The position numbers and the translations under genes are program-made. The notes beneath the pieces were generated by a model. It ran no database searches. It worked only from the letters and a program-made list of their open reading frames with translations, and was not told the origin of the DNA. DNA of 64,000 bases from RHLJ01 sp963974345 (lineage in GTDB: Bacteria; Bacteroidota; Rhodothermia; Balneolales; Balneolaceae): assembly GCA_963974345.1 (NCBI GenBank), contig CAXBBW010000015.1:1-64000 (forward strand), written 5' to 3'. Below, one piece after another: positions 8,788-17,814 of the stretch (positions within the stretch are counted from its first letter, which is position 1; every line of letters begins with the position of its first letter).

Positions 8788-9153
8788 TCAAAAACTTAGT
8801 AAATATCCAACAGGCAAAAAGATAAGACTTACAATTAGGAGTATTAGTCGAAATCGAGTTTTGACCATTATAATATTAAAAAATAATCCAAAAGAATAAG
8901 GATGTTGAAGTAACCAATTGTAATAGTTATCTCTGTGTGGGCTTCCTAACGCCATGGTTACATGACCATGTATAATTGTAATCATAAAAGGAACAGAGAA
9001 GATGAAAGCACCCAAATATCTAAAGATTTCTGTCATTCCAATCAATTTTGCAGCGTAATAATAAGGCCAAGCAAATAGCACGATCATAGGGATACTTAGT
9101 ACCCAATTTATCAGGCTTATTCGAACAAAGTTAGAGTGAGAGAGCTCAGACAT
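8788..9153 (-). CDS. Small membrane protein, unknown function
   Basis: A 121-residue protein with three or four hydrophobic segments: SLINWVLSIPMIVLFAWPYY, FRYLGAFIFSVPFMITIIHG and a C-terminal FRLILLIVSLIFLPVGYLL. The loop HVTMALGSPHRDNYYNWLLQ is the most polar part and carries two histidines. I do not recognise the family. It is 7 bases upstream of the ThuA-like gene and in the same direction, so it is probably co-transcribed. An inner-membrane location is inferred. Confidence 0.65.
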   Translation of the reverse strand: MSELSHSNFVRISLINWVLSIPMIVLFAWPYYYAAKLIGMTEIFRYLGAFIFSVPFMITIIHGHVTMALGSPHRDNYYNWLLQHPYSFGLFFNIIMVKTRFRLILLIVSLIFLPVGYLLSF

Positions 9154-9176
9154 AAAGGAATTTTAAATTTAGAATT

Positions 9177-9214
9177 ATGAATTTTGAATTGGGATTAAGC
9201 AATTCAAAATTCAT
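9177..9214. repeat. AT-rich 15-bp inverted repeat
   Basis: ATGAATTTTGAATTG (9177-9191) is the exact reverse complement of CAATTCAAAATTCAT (9200-9214), with an 8-base spacer. It lies between the ald stop and the start of the small membrane protein gene. No T-tract follows on either strand, so it is a poor intrinsic terminator. It could be an RNA 3'-end stabiliser or a small palindromic intergenic repeat. Confidence 0.75.
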
Positions 9215-9223
9215 ATTCATTGA

Positions 9224-10438
9224 TTATATTTGTGAGGCAATTAGCATTTCAATTTCCCGGCTAGGGAGATCAAACATTTCTCCAATCGATTTTTTTGTGA
9301 TATGCTTTTTATACGCATAGGTTCCATTTCTAAGGGCTACGTTATCCCATAAACATTCTTTAATTCCTCCTGCATCTCCAATAGCTAAAATATAAGGTAC
9401 AAGCACATTATTTAGCGCATATGTAGCAGTCCTAGCGACATTAGCAGGAATATTAGGTACACAATAGTGAGTTACATCATGCACGGAAAAAATTGGATTT
9501 GAATGAGTTGTTGCTCTGCTTGTTGCTACACACCCGCCTTGATCAATAACAGTGTCTACAATTACACTACCTGATTTCATGCCAGCTACCATTTCTTCTG
9601 TAACCCAACAAGGCGAACGATCACCTTCCGACATTGCTGCACCAATTATTACATCAGCAAACTTTAAAGCATTACTCAAATATTGTTGATTTGCTACTGC
9701 TGTAATAATTCGACGATCCAACGCATTTTCAAGTCTACGAAGTGCTGTTAAATCGTTATCCATCACAAATACTTGAGCGCCGTAACCAAGTGCAGTTCTC
9801 GCGGCATATTCACCTGTAATACCAGCACCTAAAATAACAACGGTTGCTGGAGGTACTCCCGAAATTCCACCTAACATAATCCCTTGTCCACTACTTCGGC
9901 TTTCCATATAATGTGCAGCAATTTGAACAGCTATAGAGCCAGTTATTTCATGCATCATTCGTACAATGGGGAACTCTTTATCAGCACCACGAATGAATTC
10001 ATAGCCAATTCCAGTAATACTTTTTTTTATCAATTCGTCAAAATATTCTTTGGTTTGACTCCCAAGATGTAAAGCAGAAATAAGTGAATGATTTTGATCT
10101 AATAGTTCGAATTCATTAGGGGTAAGAGGAGCAACCTTAAGAATAAGTTCTGATTTTTTGAAAAGGTCTTCTGCACTTAGTGCGATTTCAGCTCCAGCCT
10201 CTGCATAGTCTCGATCTGAAAATTTTGCTTCTTCGCCAGCTCCTTTTTCAATGAACACCTCATGCCCATTTGCTCGAAGAATTGAAACACCACCTGGAGT
10301 AAGAGAAACTCTTTTTTCGTCGATCGAATTTTCTTTAGGGATTCCAATTCGAAGTGAAACTTCACTTTTGGATCTTATAAGATGTTTCTCGAGTGTTTTT
10401 AAACCAATTTGTTCCGTATCCAAAGGATGAAGATCCAT
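9224..10438 (-). CDS. ald: Alanine dehydrogenase
   Basis: A 404-residue NAD-dependent dehydrogenase of the alanine dehydrogenase/transhydrogenase alpha family, which interconverts L-alanine with pyruvate and ammonia. Visible features are the RIGIPKE start of the catalytic domain (residues 30-36), EKRVSLTPGG, the KVAP lysine (K101), LHLGSQ with H124, and the nucleotide-binding GAGITGEYA (204-212). It has an N-terminal extension of about 28 residues relative to the usual start, common in Bacteroidota homologues. There are no transmembrane segments, which argues against a full transhydrogenase. It is transcribed alone or with the downstream lipoproteins. Confidence 0.92.
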   Translation of the reverse strand: MDLHPLDTEQIGLKTLEKHLIRSKSEVSLRIGIPKENSIDEKRVSLTPGGVSILRANGHEVFIEKGAGEEAKFSDRDYAEAGAEIALSAEDLFKKSELILKVAPLTPNEFELLDQNHSLISALHLGSQTKEYFDELIKKSITGIGYEFIRGADKEFPIVRMMHEITGSIAVQIAAHYMESRSSGQGIMLGGISGVPPATVVILGAGITGEYAARTALGYGAQVFVMDNDLTALRRLENALDRRIITAVANQQYLSNALKFADVIIGAAMSEGDRSPCWVTEEMVAGMKSGSVIVDTVIDQGGCVATSRATTHSNPIFSVHDVTHYCVPNIPANVARTATYALNNVLVPYILAIGDAGGIKECLWDNVALRNGTYAYKKHITKKSIGEMFDLPSREIEMLIASQI

Positions 10439-10500
10439 ACCTAAAAGAGCTTAGTTTTTTTCGAAGATAGTTAAATCAATATTCAATTAAGAATGAGAAT

Positions 10501-12507
10501 TTATTCCTGATTCTTTCCAATTAACAAGAAGAAGGCTTCCTGAGTTAAAATATTAATTCCCAAATCTTCAGCTTTTGTGAGTTTACTTCCTGCAGATTCT
10601 CCTGCTAATACATAATCTGTTTTTTTACTAACAGAAGAAGAGGTTTTCCCACCATGTTTTTCTATTAGATCAGAAGCTTCTTTTCGGGAAAGTGTGGGAA
10701 GGGTTCCTGTAAGCACAATTGTTTTTCCCTCTAAGGTATTAGATGCTAGTTTTTCTTCAATAACCTCAAATTGGAGTCCATAAGAAATGAGTCTATTTAC
10801 TAATGAGGAATAGGTTTCATTTCCAAAAAAATCAACAACAGATTCAGCAATTCGAGGACCGATAGCATCAATTGATAAAAGTTCTTCTTCGGTAGCAGAT
10901 TTTAGTGCATTGATAGATTTAAAAGCTTTAGCTAAATCTTTAGCTACTGTTTTACCAACAAAACGAATACCAAGTGCATAAAGAACTTTTTCAAAAGGTT
11001 GGTTCTTACTTTTCTCGATACCATCGATCAAATTTTGAGCACTCTTTTCTGCCATTCTTTCCAGCGGAATAATTTGATCAATATCAAGCTCATACAAATC
11101 TGCATAGTTTGCAATCAACCCTTCGCTTACTAATTGATCAACAACCGATTCTCCTAATCCTTCAATATCTAAAGCATCACGAGATGCAAAATGTTCAATT
11201 TTAATACGTATTTGAGGTGGGCAAACTGGGTTAATACATCTCCAGGCAACTTCTCCTTCATACTTAATTAATTCTGCACCGCAAGCAGGGCACACTTTTG
11301 GGAAAACAAATTCTTTACTTCGATTTTCTCTTTCGGGATTTACAACGCTTATAACTTGAGGTATAATTTCTCCCGCTTTTTCAACTAAAACGGTATCTCC
11401 AATTCTAATATCTTTTCGATGGATTTCTTCTTCGTTATGAAGAGATGCACGTTTTACTGTTGTTCCTGCTAAAAGTACAGGTTCAAGTTCAGCAACGGGG
11501 GTAATAGTACCTAATCTTCCAACTTGAAGGGTTATATCATTAATGAAAGTAGTTGCTTGCTCGGCTTCAAATTTATAAGCGATAGCCCATCTTGGGAATT
11601 TAGATGTTGTTCCAAGTTGATCCCTAAGATTGGCTTGATTTATTTTAATTACGACGCCATCTGTTTCATAGGCGAGAGTATGACGAAGTTTATCAAATTC
11701 GGCAATTATTCTATGAACTTCGTCTATTGTTTCACAAACTCTGGGGTATTCATTGGCAGGAAGACCAAACTCTTTTAAGAGCTCAACTTTTCGAGCCTGA
11801 GTAATGGAGTCATTTTCCTCATCAAATAATAAATCAAAAGCGAAGAAACGGATAGGACGTTGGGCAACTGCTCTTGGGTCTTGCATTTTCAAAGATCCAG
11901 CAGTTGAGTTTCTAGGATTTGCAAAAACAGATAGTCCTTCTTCTTCACGCTTCTGGTTCATTCTTGCAAAGGCTTCACGTTCCATAAAAGCTTCACCCCT
12001 TACTTCAACAACATTAGGAAACTTACCAGTTAATGCAAGAGGAATATCCTGAACTGTTTTCACATTCCGAGTAATATCATCCCCTTGTTGTCCATTTCCG
12101 CGAGTAGCTCCAAGAACTAATTTGCCATTTTCATATCTGAGTCGGAGCGAAGCGCCATCAAACTTAAGTTCTACTAAGTAATTGTATTCTGCATGGCCGA
12201 GAATTCGCTGAACACGTCCGTCAAAATCGTTTAACTCTTGTTCATTGTAAGTATTATCCAGACTCAAGAGTGGTACAGGGTGTTTAACAGTTTCAAAATT
12301 AGAGGAAGCTTCGCCACCAACGCGTTTGGTAGGAGAGTCGTCAGTTTCTAAATCAAATTCGATTTCGAGAGCTTCAAGTTCTTTAAGTTTCTCATCAAAA
12401 TCCTTATCACTCAAAAAAGGCTGAGCATCTTGATAATAGGCTTCATTCGCTTTGTTTAATACAGCCTTAAGTTCGTCTATTCTCTTTTGAGCTTGATCTT
12501 GAGTCAT
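10501..12507 (-). CDS. ligA: NAD-dependent DNA ligase LigA
   Basis: A 668-residue replicative DNA ligase that seals nicks using NAD. Domain order is complete: the N-terminal Ia region, the adenylation domain with the active-site lysine K115 in ELKFDGAS, an OB fold, a four-cysteine zinc finger (CPACG and CINPVC, near 407-430), helix-hairpin-helix repeats (LGIRFVGKTVAKDLAK and IDAIGPRIAESV) and a C-terminal BRCT domain (from about 590, EGKTIVLTGTLPTLSR). The length is normal. It lies 24 bases downstream of rodZ. It is distinct from the ATP-dependent ligase that usually accompanies lhr-pdeM. Confidence 0.97.
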   Translation of the reverse strand: MTQDQAQKRIDELKAVLNKANEAYYQDAQPFLSDKDFDEKLKELEALEIEFDLETDDSPTKRVGGEASSNFETVKHPVPLLSLDNTYNEQELNDFDGRVQRILGHAEYNYLVELKFDGASLRLRYENGKLVLGATRGNGQQGDDITRNVKTVQDIPLALTGKFPNVVEVRGEAFMEREAFARMNQKREEEGLSVFANPRNSTAGSLKMQDPRAVAQRPIRFFAFDLLFDEENDSITQARKVELLKEFGLPANEYPRVCETIDEVHRIIAEFDKLRHTLAYETDGVVIKINQANLRDQLGTTSKFPRWAIAYKFEAEQATTFINDITLQVGRLGTITPVAELEPVLLAGTTVKRASLHNEEEIHRKDIRIGDTVLVEKAGEIIPQVISVVNPERENRSKEFVFPKVCPACGAELIKYEGEVAWRCINPVCPPQIRIKIEHFASRDALDIEGLGESVVDQLVSEGLIANYADLYELDIDQIIPLERMAEKSAQNLIDGIEKSKNQPFEKVLYALGIRFVGKTVAKDLAKAFKSINALKSATEEELLSIDAIGPRIAESVVDFFGNETYSSLVNRLISYGLQFEVIEEKLASNTLEGKTIVLTGTLPTLSRKEASDLIEKHGGKTSSSVSKKTDYVLAGESAGSKLTKAEDLGINILTQEAFFLLIGKNQE

Positions 12508-12531
12508 ATACTAAATCGGTAGTTAAGCTAT

Positions 12532-13584
12532 TTAAAAACCTATTCGATAAACTAAACTATCAGGCGGACCTACATCGTATGGGAACTCTGAAGGCGCGGG
12601 AGCTAAATATGTGGTATCACTAAAAATTGAACGAGTAAGTACAATCGAATCAAACTCGTCATCAAAGTATTGTTGAGCAGGATTGTTAATTACATGTCCA
12701 TTAAAAAGTAAAAGCATTCTCGAATATTGCCCCCGAATTACCAGTGAATCATTGAAATCAAAATTAAAAGCTTGCCCTTGTTCCATCCAAAAAGGATTTG
12801 TTCTCCAGTTGATGTCACTAGTAACTCGAACGGGTTCGAGTTTATCAAATGCTGCGTAAACAGCCACTGTTAGTACATCTTGAAGTGAACTCATGCTTTC
12901 TGTAGGTATTGAAGAACTGATAGTTTCGTTTTGAACTGGAAGGGGAGGAACTACTGCTTCGGCAACACTATCTTGTTCAGTTGTATTATCAGTTAAAGGA
13001 GTAGGGAATGTATTTGTAATAGGTTCTACAATTTGGTTATCAGAAAAATCAAAAAGCCCAGAAATTTCTTGTTTAAAGAAAAAGCCTATAGCAACTAAAA
13101 CAAGAATAAAGAACGCTACGATAAGTAAAACCCAATTTTTAGGAGTGTGTTCTTTTATGGAAAAACTTTTACCTAAATCTGCCCAGTTTACTGATTCCAC
13201 ATTAGGCGTTGTTTGAACTGGTGCATATTTTATTTCTGGCGGTGATACATCATCCAAGCTGAAGGCAGCTTCTTCTTTTGGTATTCGTTGTTCTGCTTCA
13301 ATTATCTTTCGGTCTTCATCAGAAGCAATTAAATCATTTTGATAGATTCCTGCTTCCACATCATCTAAGGCCTTTACAATATCTTCTTCATTAAGCTTTA
13401 AAGCTCTCGCATAACTTCGAATGAAGCTTCTTATATATATATTGTTATGCTCAGTAGATTGAAAAATAGAATCATTCTCAATGCTTTCTAACGTGTGAAG
13501 AGGAATTTTTACAGAACTTTGGATTTCCTCTAACGAGAGTCCAAGTCCCTTCCGAATATATGCTAGGTCTTTACCGAGAGACAT
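12532..13584 (-). CDS. rodZ: RodZ-like helix-turn-helix membrane protein
   Basis: A 350-residue protein with the RodZ layout. An N-terminal cytoplasmic helix-turn-helix covers roughly residues 1-75 (GLSLEEIQSSVKIPLHTLES). A charged linker follows, then one transmembrane helix at about 145-168 (NWVLLIVAFFILVLVAIGFF). A Pro/Thr/Glu-rich stretch leads to a C-terminal DUF4115-like beta domain from about 235. In other bacteria RodZ links MreB to the envelope and keeps rod shape. It is upstream of ligA in the same direction. Sequence conservation outside the HTH is low in this family, so the name rests mainly on architecture. Confidence 0.85.
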   Translation of the reverse strand: MSLGKDLAYIRKGLGLSLEEIQSSVKIPLHTLESIENDSIFQSTEHNNIYIRSFIRSYARALKLNEEDIVKALDDVEAGIYQNDLIASDEDRKIIEAEQRIPKEEAAFSLDDVSPPEIKYAPVQTTPNVESVNWADLGKSFSIKEHTPKNWVLLIVAFFILVLVAIGFFFKQEISGLFDFSDNQIVEPITNTFPTPLTDNTTEQDSVAEAVVPPLPVQNETISSSIPTESMSSLQDVLTVAVYAAFDKLEPVRVTSDINWRTNPFWMEQGQAFNFDFNDSLVIRGQYSRMLLLFNGHVINNPAQQYFDDEFDSIVLTRSIFSDTTYLAPAPSEFPYDVGPPDSLVYRIGF

Positions 13585-13680
13585 ATGCTAAATTTTTGAT
13601 TACTACATTGTTTTTCTGATAACAAACTAAGTAATTAAAGTGGACTGCAAAAGCAAGCATTTCCTTTTTAACCATTCAAA

Positions 13681-14382
13681 ATGTTAACAAGTTTAAAATC
13701 CATAAAAGAAGGCTTCAATGAGGTTATTTTTCCTCATGTGTGTTTAATCTGTAGTCTAAAGTTGTCTTCCAGTGAACAGTTTGTTTGCCCAAATTGTGTA
13801 AGAAACCGTTTTGAAACAGCAAATATGGAAGGAAAACAAGTTTCAAGTGATACATTATTACCAGAAGGCATAGCTATGCAACACGCTCTATGGAATTTTG
13901 ATAAAGGTGGTTTTCTTCAAGATTTACTACATGCTCTAAAATATCATCGTCTAACAGGAGTGGGAATTGATTTAGGAATTGCGCTTGGAAAGAGCGCTAA
14001 AAGAAATTCTCATTTTAAAATAGCAGAAAATTCAATTTTGATTCCCGTTCCTTTACATCCCAAAAAGAGAAGAACAAGAGGGTATAATCAAGCTAGGTTT
14101 ATTGCTAAGGGTATCCAAAAAGCTATAAAAATCCCTATTTGTTCGAAGCAAGATGTAATTCGAATTAAAAACACAAAAACTCAAACCGGATTTTCATTAG
14201 AGAAAAGAAGGGAGAATATTAATAATGCGTTTGAAGTGGTTAATAAAAATGCAGTTAAAGGAAAAGAATGCATAATTGTCGATGACGTATTTACAACGGG
14301 CGCAACAGCTTTTGAGCTAGCGAATACACTAGTTGATTCCGGTGCATATAAAATTATGATAATCACGGTAGCTCAAGCCTGA
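13681..14382 (+). CDS. comF: ComF family phosphoribosyltransferase-like protein
   Basis: A 233-residue ComF protein. The N-terminal double zinc finger has cysteines C21, C24, C36 and C39 (CLIC ... CPNC). The C-terminal phosphoribosyltransferase domain carries the PRPP loop IIVDDVFTTGAT at residues 198-209. The central segment ILIPVPLHPKKRRTRGYNQA is a ComF hallmark. In competent bacteria ComF is needed for DNA uptake, probably acting on incoming single strands, although the family is widespread in non-competent species. It opens a rightward run ending in surE. Confidence 0.9.
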   Translation: MLTSLKSIKEGFNEVIFPHVCLICSLKLSSSEQFVCPNCVRNRFETANMEGKQVSSDTLLPEGIAMQHALWNFDKGGFLQDLLHALKYHRLTGVGIDLGIALGKSAKRNSHFKIAENSILIPVPLHPKKRRTRGYNQARFIAKGIQKAIKIPICSKQDVIRIKNTKTQTGFSLEKRRENINNAFEVVNKNAVKGKECIIVDDVFTTGATAFELANTLVDSGAYKIMIITVAQA

Positions 14383-14413
14383 ATCATTGCTGGAATAGCG
14401 ATATATTTAAAGT

Positions 14414-15088
14414 ATGAAATCTAGAAAAGTAGGTGAGTTTAATTGGCAAATGATGGAATTACCAGACGGGATAACAACTTCAAATGGAAATTGGTACCAT
14501 ATTACATCTAAACAAATTGAAAAATATACACCCGGCCTTCTAAAAAAATATCCCATTGAAAAAATTATTAAAGAAGCTGATGCATGGGTAAAAAGCGCAG
14601 ATGGCATCTCACTGTTCCTATATTTTATTTTAGTTTACCTGTCTATTAATCCTCTGTTGGCTGCATTTATATCGTTAGCTTTTTTTCTAATATGGTATTT
14701 TAATACCAGTGCTTTTCTAAATATTGCATTCAATCCCATTGTAAAATTACTTACTGCAGATGGATTTGTTTATTCTGTGATAAGTTTATTACTCATTGGA
14801 ATTGCTTTTACGGATTCACTCACTTCATTCGGTATTATGGTAGATTTTAGTGCACTTTGGTATGGACTAGGACTATTCTTTCTATTTAAAGTTGGACTTT
14901 TAAGATTACTAATAAAGTTTGCTCAAAGCAGAACTGCTAAACAAAAAGTTGAAATGCAGGATCGCATTTTGAATATGCTATTAATTAGATATGGGATGAA
15001 GGCAGGGATCTTAACCGGTAAGGTAAACGAGATGCAAGATCGCTTACTAGATGTTGCAAATTATCACAAAACAAGGAAAAATAAGTAG
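14414..15088 (+). CDS. Membrane protein of unknown function
   Basis: A 224-residue protein with an N-terminal soluble part of about 70 residues and four hydrophobic segments: LFLYFILVYLSINPLLAAF, ISLAFFLIWYF, FVYSVISLLLIGIAF and LWYGLGLFFLFKVGLLRLLI. A basic, Gln-rich helical tail with repeated EMQDR motifs follows. I do not recognise the family. It sits between comF and a histidine phosphatase gene (2-base gap downstream) and is probably co-transcribed. The two EMQDR repeats (near 175 and 206) suggest a helical C-terminal element on the cytoplasmic side. Confidence 0.7.
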   Translation: MKSRKVGEFNWQMMELPDGITTSNGNWYHITSKQIEKYTPGLLKKYPIEKIIKEADAWVKSADGISLFLYFILVYLSINPLLAAFISLAFFLIWYFNTSAFLNIAFNPIVKLLTADGFVYSVISLLLIGIAFTDSLTSFGIMVDFSALWYGLGLFFLFKVGLLRLLIKFAQSRTAKQKVEMQDRILNMLLIRYGMKAGILTGKVNEMQDRLLDVANYHKTRKNK

Positions 15089-15090
15089 TT

Positions 15091-15720
15091 TTGAAGCAAG
15101 TATATATTATTCGCCATGGTGAAACAGACAATAACAAAAATCACAAATTACAAGGTAGAGGTATAAATGCTTCAATTAATGAAATTGGAGAGCTTCAAGC
15201 ACGTGAAATAGCTGAAGCATTAGTAGATGTTCCGATCCAAAAAGTGATAGTAAGTAGCCTCATTAGAACACTTGAAACTGCTACTCCTCTTATTGAGCAA
15301 AAGAACGCATTAGTAGAAAGCTATTCCGAACTAGATGAGATGAGCTTTGGGAAATGGGAAGGGTCATTTTTTGGGGATGTAAGAAACGAGATTCATGATC
15401 TTCATATTCGTTGGTCTTCGGGGGAAGTAGATGCTGAAGTTGAAGGGGGAGAATCGCCCCAGCAAGTATTTGATAGAGCAAGCGCTAAGATTGTTGAAGT
15501 ACTTGAGAACTCTAATGAAGATTATATCGCATTTGTAATTCATGGGCGGTTAATTCGGATAATACTTTCTGAGTTCTTGGGAAAAGGATTAAAAAATATG
15601 CATCTAATCGAGCACCAAAATGGAGCCATAAATCATCTATCTTGGAATGGAGAAGGTTTTGATATAGTTGAGCTGAATAAAATTGATCATTTAAGTATAG
15701 AACCGGTTGAGTGGAAATAA
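15091..15720 (+). CDS. Histidine phosphatase family protein (phosphoglycerate mutase-like)
   Basis: A 209-residue member of the branch-2 histidine phosphatase superfamily. The phosphorylated histidine lies in IIRHGETDNN (H9), the second arginine region in SSLIRTLETATPL, the acid in SELDEMSFGKWEG, and the late histidine in VIHGRLIRIIL. It should hydrolyse a phosphomonoester; the substrate cannot be told from sequence. The first codon is TTG, two bases after the stop of the preceding membrane protein gene; RHGE is too close for any later start. A cobC/alpha-ribazole phosphatase role is possible but unsupported by neighbours. Confidence 0.85.
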   Translation: MKQVYIIRHGETDNNKNHKLQGRGINASINEIGELQAREIAEALVDVPIQKVIVSSLIRTLETATPLIEQKNALVESYSELDEMSFGKWEGSFFGDVRNEIHDLHIRWSSGEVDAEVEGGESPQQVFDRASAKIVEVLENSNEDYIAFVIHGRLIRIILSEFLGKGLKNMHLIEHQNGAINHLSWNGEGFDIVELNKIDHLSIEPVEWK

Positions 15721-15824
15721 AGTTGTAGTGACTCGAGAAAGTAAAAATCGTACATTCTTTGCTAATGGGATATTAGTATCAACTTATGTTGTTGAAAAAG
15801 TAGGAAAATAACTAGGGTAAGATT

Positions 15825-16514
15825 ATGAGTGAAAAAGTAAGATCAATGTTTGCAGATATTGCAGATGACTATGATCGTGTAAATACCGTTCTTTCATTTG
15901 GTGTGCATCATGCTTGGAGAAGCAAAACTATTCAAGAGAGTGGAGCTAAACTTGGGGATCATGTATTGGATTGCGCTACTGGAACTGGAGATTTGGCAAT
16001 AGAGTTTAAAAAAGTAGTGGGGAAAGAAGGTTATGTAATGGGTACTGATTTTTGTGCTCCAATGATAGAATCCGCTCCAGAAAAAGCTACTAAAAAAGGA
16101 CTTGAAATAGATTTTGAAGTTGCTGATGCCATGAACCTTCCCTACAAAGATAATAGGTTTGATATTTCAAGTATTGCTTTTGGAATCCGAAACGTAGACG
16201 ATCCTGTTCAGGCATTAAAAGAAATGGCCCGTGTAGTAAAACCTGGAGGTAGAGTTGTAATATTGGAATTTGGACAACCAAAAGGCTTATTGAAAGGACC
16301 ATATAATTTATATAGCCAACATATTATGCCTGCTATTGGAGGTTTTTTAAGTGGAAATAGAGAGGCTTACACTTACTTGCCACGAACGAGTGCCACTTTC
16401 CCTGCTGGGAAAAAATTCCTTAAGTTAATGGAAGAAGCTAAATCATTTGAGGATTCTTGGAATATAAAGCTTACTGGTGGTATATCTCATATATATGTCG
16501 GAGTGGTTAAATAA
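15825..16514 (+). CDS. menG: Demethylmenaquinone/ubiquinone methyltransferase
   Basis: A 229-residue SAM-dependent methyltransferase of the UbiE/MenG family. Signature segments are MFADIADDYDRVNTVLSFG near the start, the SAM-binding VLDCATGTGDLA (near 50), DAMNLPYKDNRFD, and AFGIRNVDD followed by EMARVVKPGGRVVILEFGQP. It methylates demethylmenaquinone to menaquinone as the last step of quinone synthesis. In this lineage menaquinone is expected, so menG is the better name, although ubiE is often used. A 104-base gap separates it from the phosphatase gene; fabZ follows 36 bases later. Confidence 0.93.
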   Translation: MSEKVRSMFADIADDYDRVNTVLSFGVHHAWRSKTIQESGAKLGDHVLDCATGTGDLAIEFKKVVGKEGYVMGTDFCAPMIESAPEKATKKGLEIDFEVADAMNLPYKDNRFDISSIAFGIRNVDDPVQALKEMARVVKPGGRVVILEFGQPKGLLKGPYNLYSQHIMPAIGGFLSGNREAYTYLPRTSATFPAGKKFLKLMEEAKSFEDSWNIKLTGGISHIYVGVVK

Positions 16515-16550
16515 TCGTACCTTTTAAAGCTAATTAAATAATTAAAATTC

Positions 16551-16982
16551 ATGTTAATAGAAGACATTAAAAAAATAATCCCACATCGGTACCCTTTTTT
16601 ATTGGTAGATAGAGTGTTGGAAAAAAATGAAAATACCATTAAGGCGATCAAAAATGTGACTGCCAATGAAGAATTCTTTAATGGCCATTTTCCTGGTCAA
16701 CCTATTATGCCAGGAGTACTTCAAGTTGAAGCGCTTGCACAAGCAGGTGCTATTCTTTTAATGACTACAAAAGTTGACGATCCAGAAAACAACATCATGG
16801 TATTTACAGGCATCAAAAATTGCAAATTTAGAAAGCAAGTGGTACCTGGAGATCAACTAGTCTTGGAAGTAGAACTAGGTGAAATGCGACGCAATTTTGT
16901 TACTATGAAAGGTAAGGCAACGGTTGATGGCAAAGTCACTTGCGAAATAGAAGCTTCAGCAGCGGTAGTTCCAAAGCAATAA
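16551..16982 (+). CDS. fabZ: 3-hydroxyacyl-ACP dehydratase FabZ
   Basis: A 143-residue hot-dog fold dehydratase that removes water from 3-hydroxyacyl-ACP in fatty acid elongation. The N-terminal IPHRYPFLLVDRVLE signature and the active-site pair H46 (NGHFPGQP) and E60 (VLQVEALAQAG) are present. It is a standalone protein of normal length. In many Bacteroidota FabZ is fused to LpxC, so this may be a second, unfused copy; the fused gene is not in the window. panB follows directly. Confidence 0.92.
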   Translation: MLIEDIKKIIPHRYPFLLVDRVLEKNENTIKAIKNVTANEEFFNGHFPGQPIMPGVLQVEALAQAGAILLMTTKVDDPENNIMVFTGIKNCKFRKQVVPGDQLVLEVELGEMRRNFVTMKGKATVDGKVTCEIEASAAVVPKQ

Positions 16983-16983
16983 A

Positions 16984-17814
16984 ATGAGCACCCAAACCGG
17001 ATCAAATCGCCCAATTAAAGTAACTACTCAAACAGTCGTAGAGATGAAGCATAAGGGAGAGAAAATCTCAATGCTTACTGCTTATGATTTCACTATGGGG
17101 CAGATCTTAGATCAGGCTGGTATCGATATAATTTTAGTTGGAGATTCGGCGAGTAATGTAATGGCTGGTTTTGATACTACAGTACCTATTACTCTCGAAA
17201 ACATGATATATCACACTTCATGTGTTGTTCGTGGAGTTAATAGAGCCCTAGTTATTGCTGATTTGCCATTTATGAGTTATCAAGTTACTCCTAAAGAGGC
17301 TTTGATCTCTGCGGGGCGAATGATGAAGGAAGCGGGCGCTCATGCTGTTAAAATGGAAGGAGGAAAGTCTATTATTAGTACAGTTAAAAAAATTGTAGAT
17401 GCTGGAATTCCTGTAATGGGACATTTGGGACTAACACCACAGAGCATTTATAAGTTTGGTACCTATAAAGTTCGAGCAAAGGAAGAACAAGAAGCACAAG
17501 AGCTCATCGAAGACGCCAAGCTATTAGAAGCAGCAGGCTGTTTTTCTCTTGTATTAGAAAAAATACCCGCAAATCTTGCGGAAAAAGTTTCAAAAGAACT
17601 TTCTATCCCAACTATTGGAATTGGAGCTGGTGCAGAATGTGATGGTCAAGTTCTTGTAGTTCACGATATGCTTGGAATGAATAAAGATTTTAGTCCTCGG
17701 TTTTTACGACGCTATGCCGATGTTCATTCTGTAATGACTGATGCAGTTAAAAGCTATATTAAGGATGTTAAAAATAAAGATTTTCCAAACCAAGAGGAGC
17801 AATACGACGGTTAA
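16984..17814 (+). CDS. panB: 3-methyl-2-oxobutanoate hydroxymethyltransferase
   Basis: A 276-residue PanB that transfers a hydroxymethyl group from methylene-THF to alpha-ketoisovalerate, the first step to pantothenate. It has MLTAYDFTMGQILDQAGID near residue 30, the metal-binding LVGDSASNVM, the GGKS and MGHLGLTPQS segments, and the late IPTIGIGAGAECDGQVLV. Its substrate comes from the valine pathway encoded by ilvDBC elsewhere in this window. It starts one base after the fabZ stop, and its own stop overlaps the surE start by one base. Confidence 0.95.
   Translation: MSTQTGSNRPIKVTTQTVVEMKHKGEKISMLTAYDFTMGQILDQAGIDIILVGDSASNVMAGFDTTVPITLENMIYHTSCVVRGVNRALVIADLPFMSYQVTPKEALISAGRMMKEAGAHAVKMEGGKSIISTVKKIVDAGIPVMGHLGLTPQSIYKFGTYKVRAKEEQEAQELIEDAKLLEAAGCFSLVLEKIPANLAEKVSKELSIPTIGIGAGAECDGQVLVVHDMLGMNKDFSPRFLRRYADVHSVMTDAVKSYIKDVKNKDFPNQEEQYDG

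Noticed and set aside
9160..9223. Intrinsic terminator of ald
   Set aside because: The hairpin is almost pure A/T and lacks a T-run on the minus strand.
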